A DNA stretch of 64,000 bases from Metabacillus_B sp050107715 (GTDB lineage: Bacteria; Bacillota; Bacilli; Bacillales; Bacillaceae). The first letter of the stretch is position 1, and each line of letters begins with the position of its first letter. Under the pieces are notes generated by a model. That model saw nothing but the letters and a program-made list of their open reading frames with translations. It made no database searches and was not told the origin of the DNA. Shown here piece after piece: positions 16,852 to 24,596 of the stretch. Location: contig NZ_JBNILN010000002.1 of assembly GCF_050107715.1 (NCBI RefSeq), positions 62,001-126,000 on the forward strand. The letters are read 5' to 3'. The position numbers were made by a program, and so were the translations under genes.

Positions 16852-17115
16852 ATGGCTACTCGGGAATCCGTAGAAGATTATATGCAAAAATGCACAGAAG
16901 CTTACAACTATGCAAAAGCACAATTTGAAAGCGGTGCAAAGCAAGAGCACTACCATGATCTGGAGTACACCGAAGCGCAATCCTTGCTTGAAAACGCAGT
17001 TAATGATCTGAATAAGCTGACATTAAGCTGCGACGACCAGCAAAAAGAGCAGCTGTACAGAATGAGACTCCAGCTTCAGCAGCTGCAAAATGAAATGATT
17101 CTGCAACGGCACTAA
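16852..17115 (+). CDS. ytzC: Small conserved Bacillus protein YtzC (DUF2524)
   Basis: An 87-residue, probably all-helical cytoplasmic protein rich in glutamine, with heptad-like spacing near the C-terminus (MRLQLQQLQNEM). It matches B. subtilis YtzC, also next to ytqA. Function unknown. Start ATG behind aaagggg. Followed 12 bases later by a 53-codon gene. Confidence 0.88.
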   Translation: MATRESVEDYMQKCTEAYNYAKAQFESGAKQEHYHDLEYTEAQSLLENAVNDLNKLTLSCDDQQKEQLYRMRLQLQQLQNEMILQRH

Positions 17116-17127
17116 GGAGGGTACACG

Positions 17128-17289
17128 ATGGCGACTAAATCTGACCAGAACAATCCCGAGCAAAAAACGAAAACTCCGGAACAAAGCAAAATGGAGTTCT
17201 CAAAAGAATTGGACCCAGTAAAGAAAGCAAAGCAAAAATATGCCGAAAAAGGCCAGCCCATCAAGTCCAAACAGCATCCTGAAAACTGA
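17128..17289 (+). CDS. Small lysine-rich hypothetical protein (53 aa)
   Basis: A 53-residue, highly hydrophilic protein with many lysines, glutamines and prolines and no hydrophobic segment, likely unstructured. A perfect aaggagg at about 17114-17120 lies eight bases from the ATG. It sits 12 bases behind ytzC and is probably co-transcribed. Composition recalls small spore or stress proteins, but I recognise no family. Confidence 0.65.
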   Translation: MATKSDQNNPEQKTKTPEQSKMEFSKELDPVKKAKQKYAEKGQPIKSKQHPEN

Positions 17290-17349
17290 TTCTCTTCTGC
17301 GTTTTTAATCCTTCAAAAAGGGAAAAAAGAAAACCAGGAGGCGAGTTGA

Positions 17350-17523
17350 ATGAGAACATACATTGTGCAATACACGGACAAGGAAACAGGGGAACGTGTT
17401 TTTGACGGCCCGGCTTTCGGAAGCGAAGCGGAAGCCATGGAAATGCAAAGAGAACTTGAAGAAAAAGGTCATCTAGATGTCCTGGTTGAAAGCGAAAATG
17501 ATATCCTGCAGGATCGTGAGTAG
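17350..17523 (+). CDS. Small acidic hypothetical protein (57 aa)
   Basis: A 57-residue protein starting MRTYIVQYTDKETGER, with a predicted beta-strand start and a charged helix (about 26-40). An aggagg lies eight bases upstream of the ATG. The acidic C-terminus contrasts with the basic product of the gene before it. A terminator follows immediately. Family not recognised. Confidence 0.65.
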   Translation: MRTYIVQYTDKETGERVFDGPAFGSEAEAMEMQRELEEKGHLDVLVESENDILQDRE

Positions 17524-17545
17524 AATAGAGATGGAGAAAGACGGA

Positions 17546-17575
17546 AAGCACCCGATTTTGAGGGTGTTTTTTTGT
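17546..17575 (+). terminator. Terminator after the small-gene cluster
   Basis: Short stem caccc / gggtg with loop gattttga followed by seven T. Confidence 0.75.
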
Positions 17576-17688
17576 TGAGGCCGGAGGAAGAGCGTCGTGT
17601 TTGAGCTGAAAGAAACATTTTGGTTAGGCATTTTGTTTTTTGATGGGAAATCGATTTTAACCGGAAACAGACAAGGGGGGAATGTGGA

Positions 17689-17820
17689 ATGTCGGACAAG
17701 AAGAGTGAGGACTCCAGTGACAGGCAAGGATGCGTGGAAACCCAAGAAAAGCGAGCGGGGGTAAAACAAAGAATATCAGGAAGAAATAGAAAAGAGCCCA
17801 ATCGCACCCACCGCCACTAA
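17689..17820 (+). CDS. Possible 43-aa basic peptide
   Basis: An ATG behind aagggggg (spacing about eight) opens a 43-codon frame whose product is very hydrophilic: acidic at the start, arginine-rich at the end (NRKEPNRTHRH). It stands alone between the small-gene terminator and the ytr promoter in an otherwise empty 505-base gap. The ribosome site is the main evidence; it could be chance. Confidence 0.35.
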   Translation: MSDKKSEDSSDRQGCVETQEKRAGVKQRISGRNRKEPNRTHRH

Positions 17821-17933
17821 ACGTATGGCACCTGCAACCCGCCGTGATTGCGTACTTACACCCCTAAAACCATCCATACAGCGGATAAGCCACTTGCCCA
17901 CCCCCCTTTTTTTGAAAAAATACCTTCCCGCCA

Positions 17934-17962
17934 TTGACAATCCCAGCACATCTGTTTATTGT
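17934..17962 (+). promoter_or_regulatory. Putative SigA promoter of the ytr operon
   Basis: -35 ttgaca at 17934-17939, 17-base spacer, -10 tattgt at 17957-17962. Confidence 0.65.
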
Positions 17963-17966
17963 AATA

Positions 17967-17991
17967 AGTGTATTAGTTGGTGTAGTACACA
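17967..17991 (+). promoter_or_regulatory. YtrA operator
   Basis: AGTGTA-N13-TACACA inverted repeat just downstream of the promoter. Its form equals the AGTGTA-N13-TACACT site reported (from memory) for B. subtilis YtrA. Position over the transcription start fits autorepression. Confidence 0.75.
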
Positions 17992-18028
17992 AGATACAGT
18001 TCATTTAATTGGAGAAAGTAGGGAGATC

Positions 18029-18418
18029 ATGATACAAATTGATCCTCGCAGCTCGACGCCTATTTATGAACAGGTTGTTCAGAGTATGAAGGAGCTGTGC
18101 TTGAAAGGGGCTTTGAAGCCCGGAGATAAACTTCCCTCGGTCCGGGAGTTGGCCACGATCATTATTGCGAATCCGAATACGGTGAGCAAGGCATATAAAG
18201 AGCTTGAGCGTGAAGGCATTATTGAGACTCTCAGAGGCAGAGGAACCTTTGTCTCAGAGAATGTGAAAATCAAACTGGATGAGGGGAAGATGGAGATGCT
18301 TAAGGAGCAGCTGAAGACACTGATTATTGATGCAGCTTATGCAGGAATTGATGTGAGTCAGCTCCACGATTGGCTGGATGAGATTAAGAAAGAGGTTGGA
18401 GGAAATAAAGATGCTTGA
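18029..18418 (+). CDS. ytrA: GntR-family repressor YtrA
   Basis: A 129-residue one-domain GntR regulator: winged helix (about 10-75, with KLPSVRELA and NPNTVSKAY) and a short helical C-terminal dimerisation tail, as in the YtrA subfamily. In B. subtilis it represses the ytr operon, which is induced by cell-wall antibiotics that disturb lipid II. Start ATG 18029 follows agggag; an in-frame extension to 17825 runs through the promoter and operator and is rejected. The gene overlaps ytrB by eight bases. Confidence 0.94.
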   Translation: MIQIDPRSSTPIYEQVVQSMKELCLKGALKPGDKLPSVRELATIIIANPNTVSKAYKELEREGIIETLRGRGTFVSENVKIKLDEGKMEMLKEQLKTLIIDAAYAGIDVSQLHDWLDEIKKEVGGNKDA

Positions 18419-19289
18419 AGTGCGGAATTTATCTAAGAAGATGAATGGAGAGAGCATCCTGCAGAGTGTATCTTTTTCTCTTAGAGCCGGAGAGATTTTC
18501 GGATTGCTTGGGCGAAATGGGTCTGGTAAGACGACTCTTCTGCGTTTAATTGAACAGATCCTGCTGCCGGATGAAGGAGAAATTCTATATGACGGAAAGC
18601 TGATCAGTAAGCATCCGGATGTGAAGCAGAAGGTTGTGTACGTTCCGATTCACAATGGATTTTATGAGCGCTATACGTATAAACAGCTGATCCGGATTCT
18701 AAAGCCGCTGTATCCGGACTTTGATGTGACTTATGCCAATGAGCTGATGAACCGGTATAATTTGTCGGAGACGAAAAAATATCGGGATTTGTCTACGGGG
18801 CTGAAAAAGCAGTTTTCGCTTATTATCGCGTTTGCGATGAGGCCGGAAGTCATTTTGCTTGATGAACCGACGGATGGGATTGATGCAGTGACACGCCATG
18901 ATGTGCTCGAGCTGATGATCGATGAAGTTGCGCATAGAAATACAGCCATAGTGATTACTTCCCACCGGTTGGAAGACATCGAGCGGATATGCAGCCGAAT
19001 TGCTTTTCTGGAGGGAAATACGCTGTCTGATTTAGTGGATATGGAAGATATTAAAGGAGATTATTTGAAGCTTCAGCTTGCTTTCGAGCATGATCGCCAC
19101 CTGCAGATCAGAGAGAGGGGATTGCCGGTTTTGGATCATACGGGCGTCTTTTATACCGTTTTGCTGGAAAAGAAAAATGAAGAGCAGCGGGCGTGGCTTC
19201 AATCCCTTGAACCAAAAATTTGGAATGAACTCCCTGTGAGCCTTGAAGAAGTCTTTATTGCAAAGTTTGGAGGGAAGCGCAGATGGTAG
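18411..19289 (+). CDS. ytrB: ABC transporter ATP-binding protein YtrB
   Basis: A 292-residue ATPase. Walker A GRNGSGKTT, a degenerate signature LSTGLKKQFSLIIAFA, Walker B VILLDEPTDGID and switch ITSHRLED. The C-terminal 70 residues form the extension usual in ABC-2 type exporters. Start ATG 18411 behind ggagg lies within the last codons of ytrA; the stop overlaps the following permease gene. Partner of the ABC-2 permease next door. Confidence 0.93.
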   Translation: MLEVRNLSKKMNGESILQSVSFSLRAGEIFGLLGRNGSGKTTLLRLIEQILLPDEGEILYDGKLISKHPDVKQKVVYVPIHNGFYERYTYKQLIRILKPLYPDFDVTYANELMNRYNLSETKKYRDLSTGLKKQFSLIIAFAMRPEVILLDEPTDGIDAVTRHDVLELMIDEVAHRNTAIVITSHRLEDIERICSRIAFLEGNTLSDLVDMEDIKGDYLKLQLAFEHDRHLQIRERGLPVLDHTGVFYTVLLEKKNEEQRAWLQSLEPKIWNELPVSLEEVFIAKFGGKRRW

Positions 19290-20227
19290 CTAAGGGACTA
19301 ATACTAAAGGAAATCAGGCAGGCATATATCGGCCTGATTACAGCATCAGCTGTGTTGATTGTTTATTTGCCGTGGATGATTATGAATGCGTACTCCTCTT
19401 ATTTAGAGTATGGCAACGGGAAATTTGAGTTTAGCATGTTTGAATCAAGTTTTAATGGAGTGACCCTGCTTATGCCGTTCATTCTGGCAATTGGAATGCT
19501 TGGGTCAGAAAAACAAAGAGGCAGTATGGATTTCACACTGGCTCTGCCTTTTAAACGAAGTGCCATTTTTTGGGTCAAGTGGCTGGTCGGCACAATTACA
19601 ATTGTGATAAGTTTGATTGTTTCATTCTGTGTGAGTTCAGTTACTCTCAATATTACGGGAGCTTTTGTTTTAGAGAGCACGGTTCAGTATTATTTATACC
19701 TGACTTTGTCAGCTGTAATGATCTATTCTCTTCTTTTTGCAGCCGGATGCCTGACAGGTACTTCTTTCGCGCAGGGCATGGTTGGCGGAAGCATGCTTTT
19801 GCTGCCGGTATTGATCGTATCCGTGAGCATCATGAATTTGGACGTGTTTATGGATGCCTCTGCTCTTTATAATCAAGGCTTTGCGGATATCCTGATCAAT
19901 TTTTCCGGATTGAACATCGTTTGGTATGATGACACGACTATGATTGAAAGGATCATTACGCCGCTTTGTCTGACCATCCTTTACACGGCAATCGGGTACG
20001 CTGCATTTTTGCGTCATCCCGCTGAAAGAAACGGCTATTTCTTTCTATGGAAATCGTTCAACTTGCCTGTTTTCCTGATTGTGCTTCTGCTCGGAATGTT
20101 TGGGTTTGGAGGATTCGGGTACTCAATCGGCGGGGAATCCATTCCAGGCTATATCACAGGAATTTTAATAGGGGCAGGAACTGGCGCAGCAATAGGATAT
20201 GTAACGATTTATAAAAAAGCGAAATAA
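19283..20227 (+). CDS. ABC-2 type permease of the ytr operon (YtrC/YtrD-like)
   Basis: A 314-residue membrane protein with about seven to eight hydrophobic segments and the ABC-2 style start LILKEIRQAY. B. subtilis has two such permeases (ytrC, ytrD) between ytrB and ytrE; here there is only one, so the transporter may be a homodimer. Overlaps ytrB (ATGGTAG). A 15-base gap precedes ytrE. Confidence 0.88.
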   Translation: MVAKGLILKEIRQAYIGLITASAVLIVYLPWMIMNAYSSYLEYGNGKFEFSMFESSFNGVTLLMPFILAIGMLGSEKQRGSMDFTLALPFKRSAIFWVKWLVGTITIVISLIVSFCVSSVTLNITGAFVLESTVQYYLYLTLSAVMIYSLLFAAGCLTGTSFAQGMVGGSMLLLPVLIVSVSIMNLDVFMDASALYNQGFADILINFSGLNIVWYDDTTMIERIITPLCLTILYTAIGYAAFLRHPAERNGYFFLWKSFNLPVFLIVLLLGMFGFGGFGYSIGGESIPGYITGILIGAGTGAAIGYVTIYKKAK

Positions 20228-20242
20228 GAGAGGAATTGAATT

Positions 20243-20941
20243 ATGATTCGTATTAAAGAGCTTTCACATTCATTTTTTGTCGGAAAAAAGGGAAAAGAGC
20301 GGGAGATTCCGGTGCTCAGCCGGATCTCCCTGGATATTGAAAAAGGCGATATTGCAACCATTGTCGGCCGAAGCGGATCTGGAAAATCAACTTTGCTCAA
20401 TTTAATTTCAGGCTTTATGAAGCCGGTAGAAGGTGAGATCCTTATCCAAGGGCAGGATGTGGCCAAATTTAACGAAAAAAAATGGGCGGAATTCAGACTT
20501 GACCATTTTGGTTTTATTTTTCAAAATTTTCAGCTAATACCGAGTCTCTCAACCTTCGAAAATATTGCATTGCCTCTTACTTTAAAAGGGGTCAGTGCCT
20601 CTCAGCGGAAGATCAGGGTGAACGAGATGCTCAGCCGTGTCGGTCTGCTTGACCAGTCGAATCATTATCCGAATGAGCTTTCAGGAGGACAGCAGCAGCG
20701 GGTCAGTATCGCAAGAGCATTAATTTTGAATCCTCAAATTATCCTGGCAGACGAACCGACAGGCAGTCTTGATTCAGAGACGGAAAAAGAAATTCTTGAA
20801 CTCATTCAGGAATTAAACCGCGAAAAAGGCATTACGTTTTTTATCATTACGCATGATGATGAAGTGGCGGGCATCAGCCGTAAACGCTTCAATCTTCACG
20901 ACGGCGTATTAATGAATGGAGGTGTTCCGGTTGAAGCTTAA
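20243..20941 (+). CDS. ytrE: ABC transporter ATP-binding protein YtrE (MacB/LolD type)
   Basis: A 232-residue ATPase: Walker A GRSGSGKST, signature LSGGQQQRVSIARAL, Walker B IILADEPTGSLDS and ITHDDEV. This subtype works with FtsX-like permeases, here the YtrF protein encoded next. The start ATG 20243 has gaggaatt upstream. Overlaps ytrF by 11 bases. Confidence 0.94.
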   Translation: MIRIKELSHSFFVGKKGKEREIPVLSRISLDIEKGDIATIVGRSGSGKSTLLNLISGFMKPVEGEILIQGQDVAKFNEKKWAEFRLDHFGFIFQNFQLIPSLSTFENIALPLTLKGVSASQRKIRVNEMLSRVGLLDQSNHYPNELSGGQQQRVSIARALILNPQIILADEPTGSLDSETEKEILELIQELNREKGITFFIITHDDEVAGISRKRFNLHDGVLMNGGVPVEA

Positions 20942-22241
20942 GGATCAGATCAATTTTGTCAGACAAAACATTAAGAAAAACCGTCTGCGGGTATTTACGA
21001 CGGTTCTTGCCACAACAATGGGATGCTCGTTTCTGATTGTTCTCGCTTCCGTCGGGTTCGGTTTTCAGCGCAGTGTAACGGAAGAAATTCAAAAGCAGCA
21101 AGTGTTGACAGAGGTAACGATAAATGGGCTGCAAAAGAAGGATGAAGAGGCTCGGCCAGTTACGAGCAAGCAGATCAATGATATTAAAAATACTGAAAAT
21201 GTTAAAGCAGTTGTTACGAGAAATGTCATAAATGTTCCGGCCAGAGCAGAGTTTGAAGGAAGGACAGGCCAGAATTTTCTTTCCATTATCACAGACATGG
21301 AGCAGGAGAAAAAAGCCAGCTTGTCACTGGACAGGGGAAGGATGCCGGAAAAACCAAATGAAATTGTGGTCGGCTATCATTTCGGATCACAGCTCTATAC
21401 TGAAAAGGAACAGGCCCAGCTTGAGCAATTCAACTCGAATCCTGAAGACGGAGCAAAAAAGCCTGAGGGATATAAGGAAGATCTTTTAAACAAAAAGGTA
21501 ACGTTTGTATATACTGATGAAAATGAAAAAGAACAGGCCTATGAATTTACGGTAACAGGTGTTTCCAAAAAACCAGCCAGAGATTTCATGGAAGACACTA
21601 ATGTGATGATCGGACAAAATATGCTGAAGGAGCTTGCTCCGCTCGTTGACCCGGAATTCGACCCGAATGAAATAACGTATTCGAATGTGATGGCTTATGC
21701 GTCTTCCATTGATCAAGTAGACGGCCTTACAAAGGCATTAAAAGAAAAAGGCTACCTTGTTTACTCCATTACGGAAGAGCTTGAAAGCATGAATTTATTT
21801 TTCAATGCCTTTAAGATCGGATTGATTTTTGTTGGTACCATAGCGGTTCTCATTGCTTCCATCGGAATTTTCAACACGATGACGATGGCCGTAACGGAAC
21901 GGACACAGCAGATTGGAATTATGAAAGCAATCGGAGCGCAGCCGAAGATGATTAGAAGGCTGTTTTTAATGGAGAGTGCCTGGATTGGAGTAGCAGGCTC
22001 TATCATCGGTGTCGTGATTTCCTACGGCATAGGCTGGGCAGCTAATCAGATTGTTCCAATGATTCTTCAATCAACTGCTGGCGGGGGAGCTCCTTTGGAA
22101 ATGCAGATTTCCTACATTCCGCTTTCGCTTGTCCTGATCGCATCTGCCATCAGCATCGGAGTAGCCATTCTATCAGGCCTTCGTCCAGCTGTTAAGGCGA
22201 CTAACATTGATGTTCTATCCGCATTGAGGAGAGAGATATAA
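20931..22241 (+). CDS. ytrF: FtsX/MacB-like ABC permease YtrF
   Basis: A 436-residue membrane protein: one helix near residue 20-40, a large extracytoplasmic domain (about 45-285) rich in charged residues, then three C-terminal helices with the FtsX hallmark TMAVTERTQQIGIMKAIGA. This is the mechanotransmission type of ABC permease that works on envelope targets rather than moving a solute. The start is TTG 20931, seven bases after ggaggt and matching the family's N-terminus KLKDQINF. Last gene of the ytr operon. Confidence 0.94.
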   Translation: MKLKDQINFVRQNIKKNRLRVFTTVLATTMGCSFLIVLASVGFGFQRSVTEEIQKQQVLTEVTINGLQKKDEEARPVTSKQINDIKNTENVKAVVTRNVINVPARAEFEGRTGQNFLSIITDMEQEKKASLSLDRGRMPEKPNEIVVGYHFGSQLYTEKEQAQLEQFNSNPEDGAKKPEGYKEDLLNKKVTFVYTDENEKEQAYEFTVTGVSKKPARDFMEDTNVMIGQNMLKELAPLVDPEFDPNEITYSNVMAYASSIDQVDGLTKALKEKGYLVYSITEELESMNLFFNAFKIGLIFVGTIAVLIASIGIFNTMTMAVTERTQQIGIMKAIGAQPKMIRRLFLMESAWIGVAGSIIGVVISYGIGWAANQIVPMILQSTAGGGAPLEMQISYIPLSLVLIASAISIGVAILSGLRPAVKATNIDVLSALRREI

Positions 22242-22247
22242 GGTGTT

Positions 22248-22275
22248 ATCCCCCGTTATTGACGGGGTTTTTTTC
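22248..22275 (+). terminator. Terminator of the ytr operon
   Basis: Stem cccgt / acggg followed by a long T-run. Confidence 0.85.
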
Positions 22276-22405
22276 TTGGAATAAAGGAGTAGGGTATTGT
22301 GTAATCTCTTTGTATTCCAAGCTGTCATTCATCCCAAGCCATAATGCTTTGAAGCGAAAACAATTGTCAGAACTATTATCTATTTGTAAAACCAGTATTC
22401 TGCAG

Positions 22406-22434
22406 TTGAAAAACATCGTGAAATTCCATAAACT
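22406..22434 (+). promoter_or_regulatory. Possible promoter of yttB
   Basis: -35 ttgaaa, 17-base spacer, -10 taaact, about 40 bases before the yttB start. Confidence 0.35.
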
Positions 22435-22475
22435 ACTCTAGTGGAACGAAAGTCAGTGTAAAAGGAGGGGTTCGT

Positions 22476-23675
22476 ATGCCGCGTTCCCTTTGGCTTCTCA
22501 TTATTGGGATGATCATTAATGTAACCGGGGCTTCTTTTTTATGGCCTCTTAACACCATATATATTCACGATGAATTAGGGAAATCGCTGACGGTTGCAGG
22601 GCTGGTGCTCATGCTGAATGCCGGAGCAAGTGTAATTGGGAATTTGGCTGGGGGCGTCCTTTTTGACAAGATTGGAGGATACCGTTCGATTCTTCTTGGA
22701 ATTACCATCACGCTCGCTGCATTGCTTCTGATGGTGTTTTTCCATGGATGGCCTTACTATGTGATCCTGCTTACGATTGTCGGTTTTGGATCAGGGATTG
22801 TATTTCCGGCTACGTATGCTATGGCAGGAAGTGTCTGGCCTGAAGGCGGAAGAAAGTCATTCAACGCGATTTATGTAGCACAAAACGCCGGGGTAGCCAT
22901 CGGTTCCGCTTTGGGTGGGCTGGTTGCATCGATTTCGTTTCAGTGGATTTTCATGGCGAACGGTCTACTGTATGCTGTCTTCTTTTTCGTGGCATTTCTC
23001 GGCTACCGAAATATTCAAGGCGAAACCGTTCATCCTTCAGCCATTGTGTCAAAGAAGCCTCAAAAAAAAGACCGGACGAAATTTGCAGCCTTGTCGGTTT
23101 TGTCAGGAGGCTACCTCCTATGCTGGGTCGCGTATGTTCAATGGCAGTCCACCATTGCTGCACATACGCAAACGCTGAATATTGACCTGAAGCAATACAG
23201 TCTGCTGTGGACGGTCAACGGATTGATGATTGTGCTGGGACAGCCGTTCATTTCGGCATTCGTTAAACGTTTTGCCAAATCACTGAAAGCGCAAATGCTC
23301 ATTGGAATGGGAATCTTTATGTTTTCATTTGCCATAGCGGCAGCTGCCGGGGAATTCACCGGGTTTTTAACAGCGATGGTCATTTTGACCATCGGTGAAA
23401 TGCTGGTTTGGCCTGCTGTTCCCACAATTGCCAATCAGCTGGCTCCAAAGGGGAGAGAAGGCTTTTATCAGGGGTTTGTAAACAGTATGGCAACTGCAGG
23501 GAGAATGATTGGTCCCTTACTGGGAGGATTCCTGGTGGATGCGTTCAACATGTCCATGATGTTTGCCGTTCTGATCGGTTTGCTGTTTGTCAGTTTCTTC
23601 CTGACACTATTCTACGACCGCTCAATCAACTTACCGGTGGAGGAAGAATTATCCTCCAAAACAGCAGAAGGATAA
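22476..23675 (+). CDS. yttB: MFS transporter YttB
   Basis: A 399-residue major facilitator with twelve predicted helices. The loop between helices 2 and 3 has the MFS motif GGVLFDKIGGYRS. It begins MPRSLWLLIIGM and resembles B. subtilis YttB, a putative drug or metabolite exporter of unknown substrate. Strong aaggagggg before the ATG. Single-gene unit bounded by terminators. Confidence 0.9.
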   Translation: MPRSLWLLIIGMIINVTGASFLWPLNTIYIHDELGKSLTVAGLVLMLNAGASVIGNLAGGVLFDKIGGYRSILLGITITLAALLLMVFFHGWPYYVILLTIVGFGSGIVFPATYAMAGSVWPEGGRKSFNAIYVAQNAGVAIGSALGGLVASISFQWIFMANGLLYAVFFFVAFLGYRNIQGETVHPSAIVSKKPQKKDRTKFAALSVLSGGYLLCWVAYVQWQSTIAAHTQTLNIDLKQYSLLWTVNGLMIVLGQPFISAFVKRFAKSLKAQMLIGMGIFMFSFAIAAAAGEFTGFLTAMVILTIGEMLVWPAVPTIANQLAPKGREGFYQGFVNSMATAGRMIGPLLGGFLVDAFNMSMMFAVLIGLLFVSFFLTLFYDRSINLPVEEELSSKTAEG

Positions 23676-23709
23676 AAAGCCTGAGATCCTGCCATCTCAG
23701 GCTTTTTCT
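23675..23709 (+). terminator. Terminator after yttB
   Basis: Perfect stem aaaagcctgaga / tctcaggctttt with a seven-to-eight-base loop and T-run. Confidence 0.92.
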
Positions 23710-23882
23710 TTGGGAAATTGGTTCGTTTGGCATTTATGGAAAATAATTCTAAATAATCAGGCGGCTTGTCCACCGGTTATATATAATAAAAATAAAAAGC
23801 CTTACCCATCCCCGTGGGACTGCCAATCTGTATTTTTTATTTATCTGCTTTGCCAGAATAAAAAAGAAGGATCGGTGGTGTG

Positions 23883-24215
23883 ATGACAGCTCAAATTTTG
23901 GTAGCCAGTATCATCGGAGGTTTAATGGGGATTGTAAGCCACATGAATAAAAGGGGGCGACTGGAAAAACCGAGAATGACGAAACGGTTTATTTACCTTG
24001 GTTTTTATGAAGACCTTGTGATCGGAACCATTGCAGCGATTATGCTCGTCATCTCTTCAGAGCCTCAATCGTCACTGCAGCTCATTCTGTTATCGATTAT
24101 CGCCGGCTACAGCGGTGAAGCTGTCCTGCGAAGCTTTACCTTCTCCACCCAGCAAGACCAGCCTGAAGTTCCCTCTTCCAAAAATTGTCCAAGTCACAAG
24201 CCGCCTCTACCATAA
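23883..24215 (+). CDS. ytvB: Small membrane protein, YtvB-like
   Basis: A 110-residue protein with two or three hydrophobic helices (about 3-20, 45-60, 68-85), starting MTAQILVASIIGGLMGI and containing RFIYLGFYEDLVIG. It resembles the short Bacillus YtvB proteins found beside leuS; function unknown. ATG 23883 is preferred to the overlapping GTG at 23880. The proline-rich tail after residue 97 looks variable. Confidence 0.72.
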   Translation: MTAQILVASIIGGLMGIVSHMNKRGRLEKPRMTKRFIYLGFYEDLVIGTIAAIMLVISSEPQSSLQLILLSIIAGYSGEAVLRSFTFSTQQDQPEVPSSKNCPSHKPPLP

Positions 24216-24257
24216 GAAGTGCCTCATTGAAGCTTTCCCTAAATCGCTGCAACCAGC

Positions 24258-24284
24258 TTGCATATCCCTCAAATTTTTTATAAA
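24258..24284 (+). promoter_or_regulatory. Putative leuS promoter
   Basis: ttgcat and tataaa separated by 15 bases, shortly before the T-box leader. Confidence 0.4.
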
Positions 24285-24290
24285 ATGGTT

Positions 24291-24545
24291 TTAGAAGAAA
24301 ATAGTCGAACGGTGATAAGGAGCAGTAGTGAACAGGATGCACCATAGAGAGCTGACGGAAGGTGCAAGTCAGCAGCAAATGTTCATGAACTCGCCTTTGA
24401 GTTTGCAGATGCGAAAGAAAACAGTAGTGTCTGCCGTGCATTCACGTTACGAATGTCAAGCGAGTGTAGTTTGTGTACACTAATTTGGGTGGTACCGCGG
24501 GAGAAAGCTCTCGTCCCTTTTTACAGGGACGGAGCTTTTTTTATA
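24291..24545 (+). promoter_or_regulatory. T-box riboswitch of leuS
   Basis: This fills most of the 381-base gap before leuS. The canonical T-box tgggtggtaccgcgg is at 24486-24500, followed by the intrinsic terminator hairpin. The upstream Stem I part carries gaactcgcc, in which CTC is the likely specifier codon and matches leucine. Uncharged tRNA-Leu would pair with the specifier and T-box and prevent termination. Exact 5' end uncertain. Confidence 0.92.
24503..24545 (+). terminator. T-box-controlled intrinsic terminator
   Basis: Stem aaagctctcgtccct / agggacggagcttt with a mismatch, followed by T-run; the 5' arm can alternatively pair with the T-box region. Confidence 0.88.
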
Positions 24546-24596
24546 TTTCACGGCCGCGTACTCGATGTCCGTTCAGCGAAAACAAGGAGGATGTTT

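Noticed and set aside
17825..18028. Longer form of YtrA starting at 17825
   Set aside because: It runs through the promoter and operator and adds sequence foreign to the family.
22259..22441. 60-codon frame after ytrF
   Set aside because: Its start lies in the ytr terminator, with no ribosome site and no protein-like composition.
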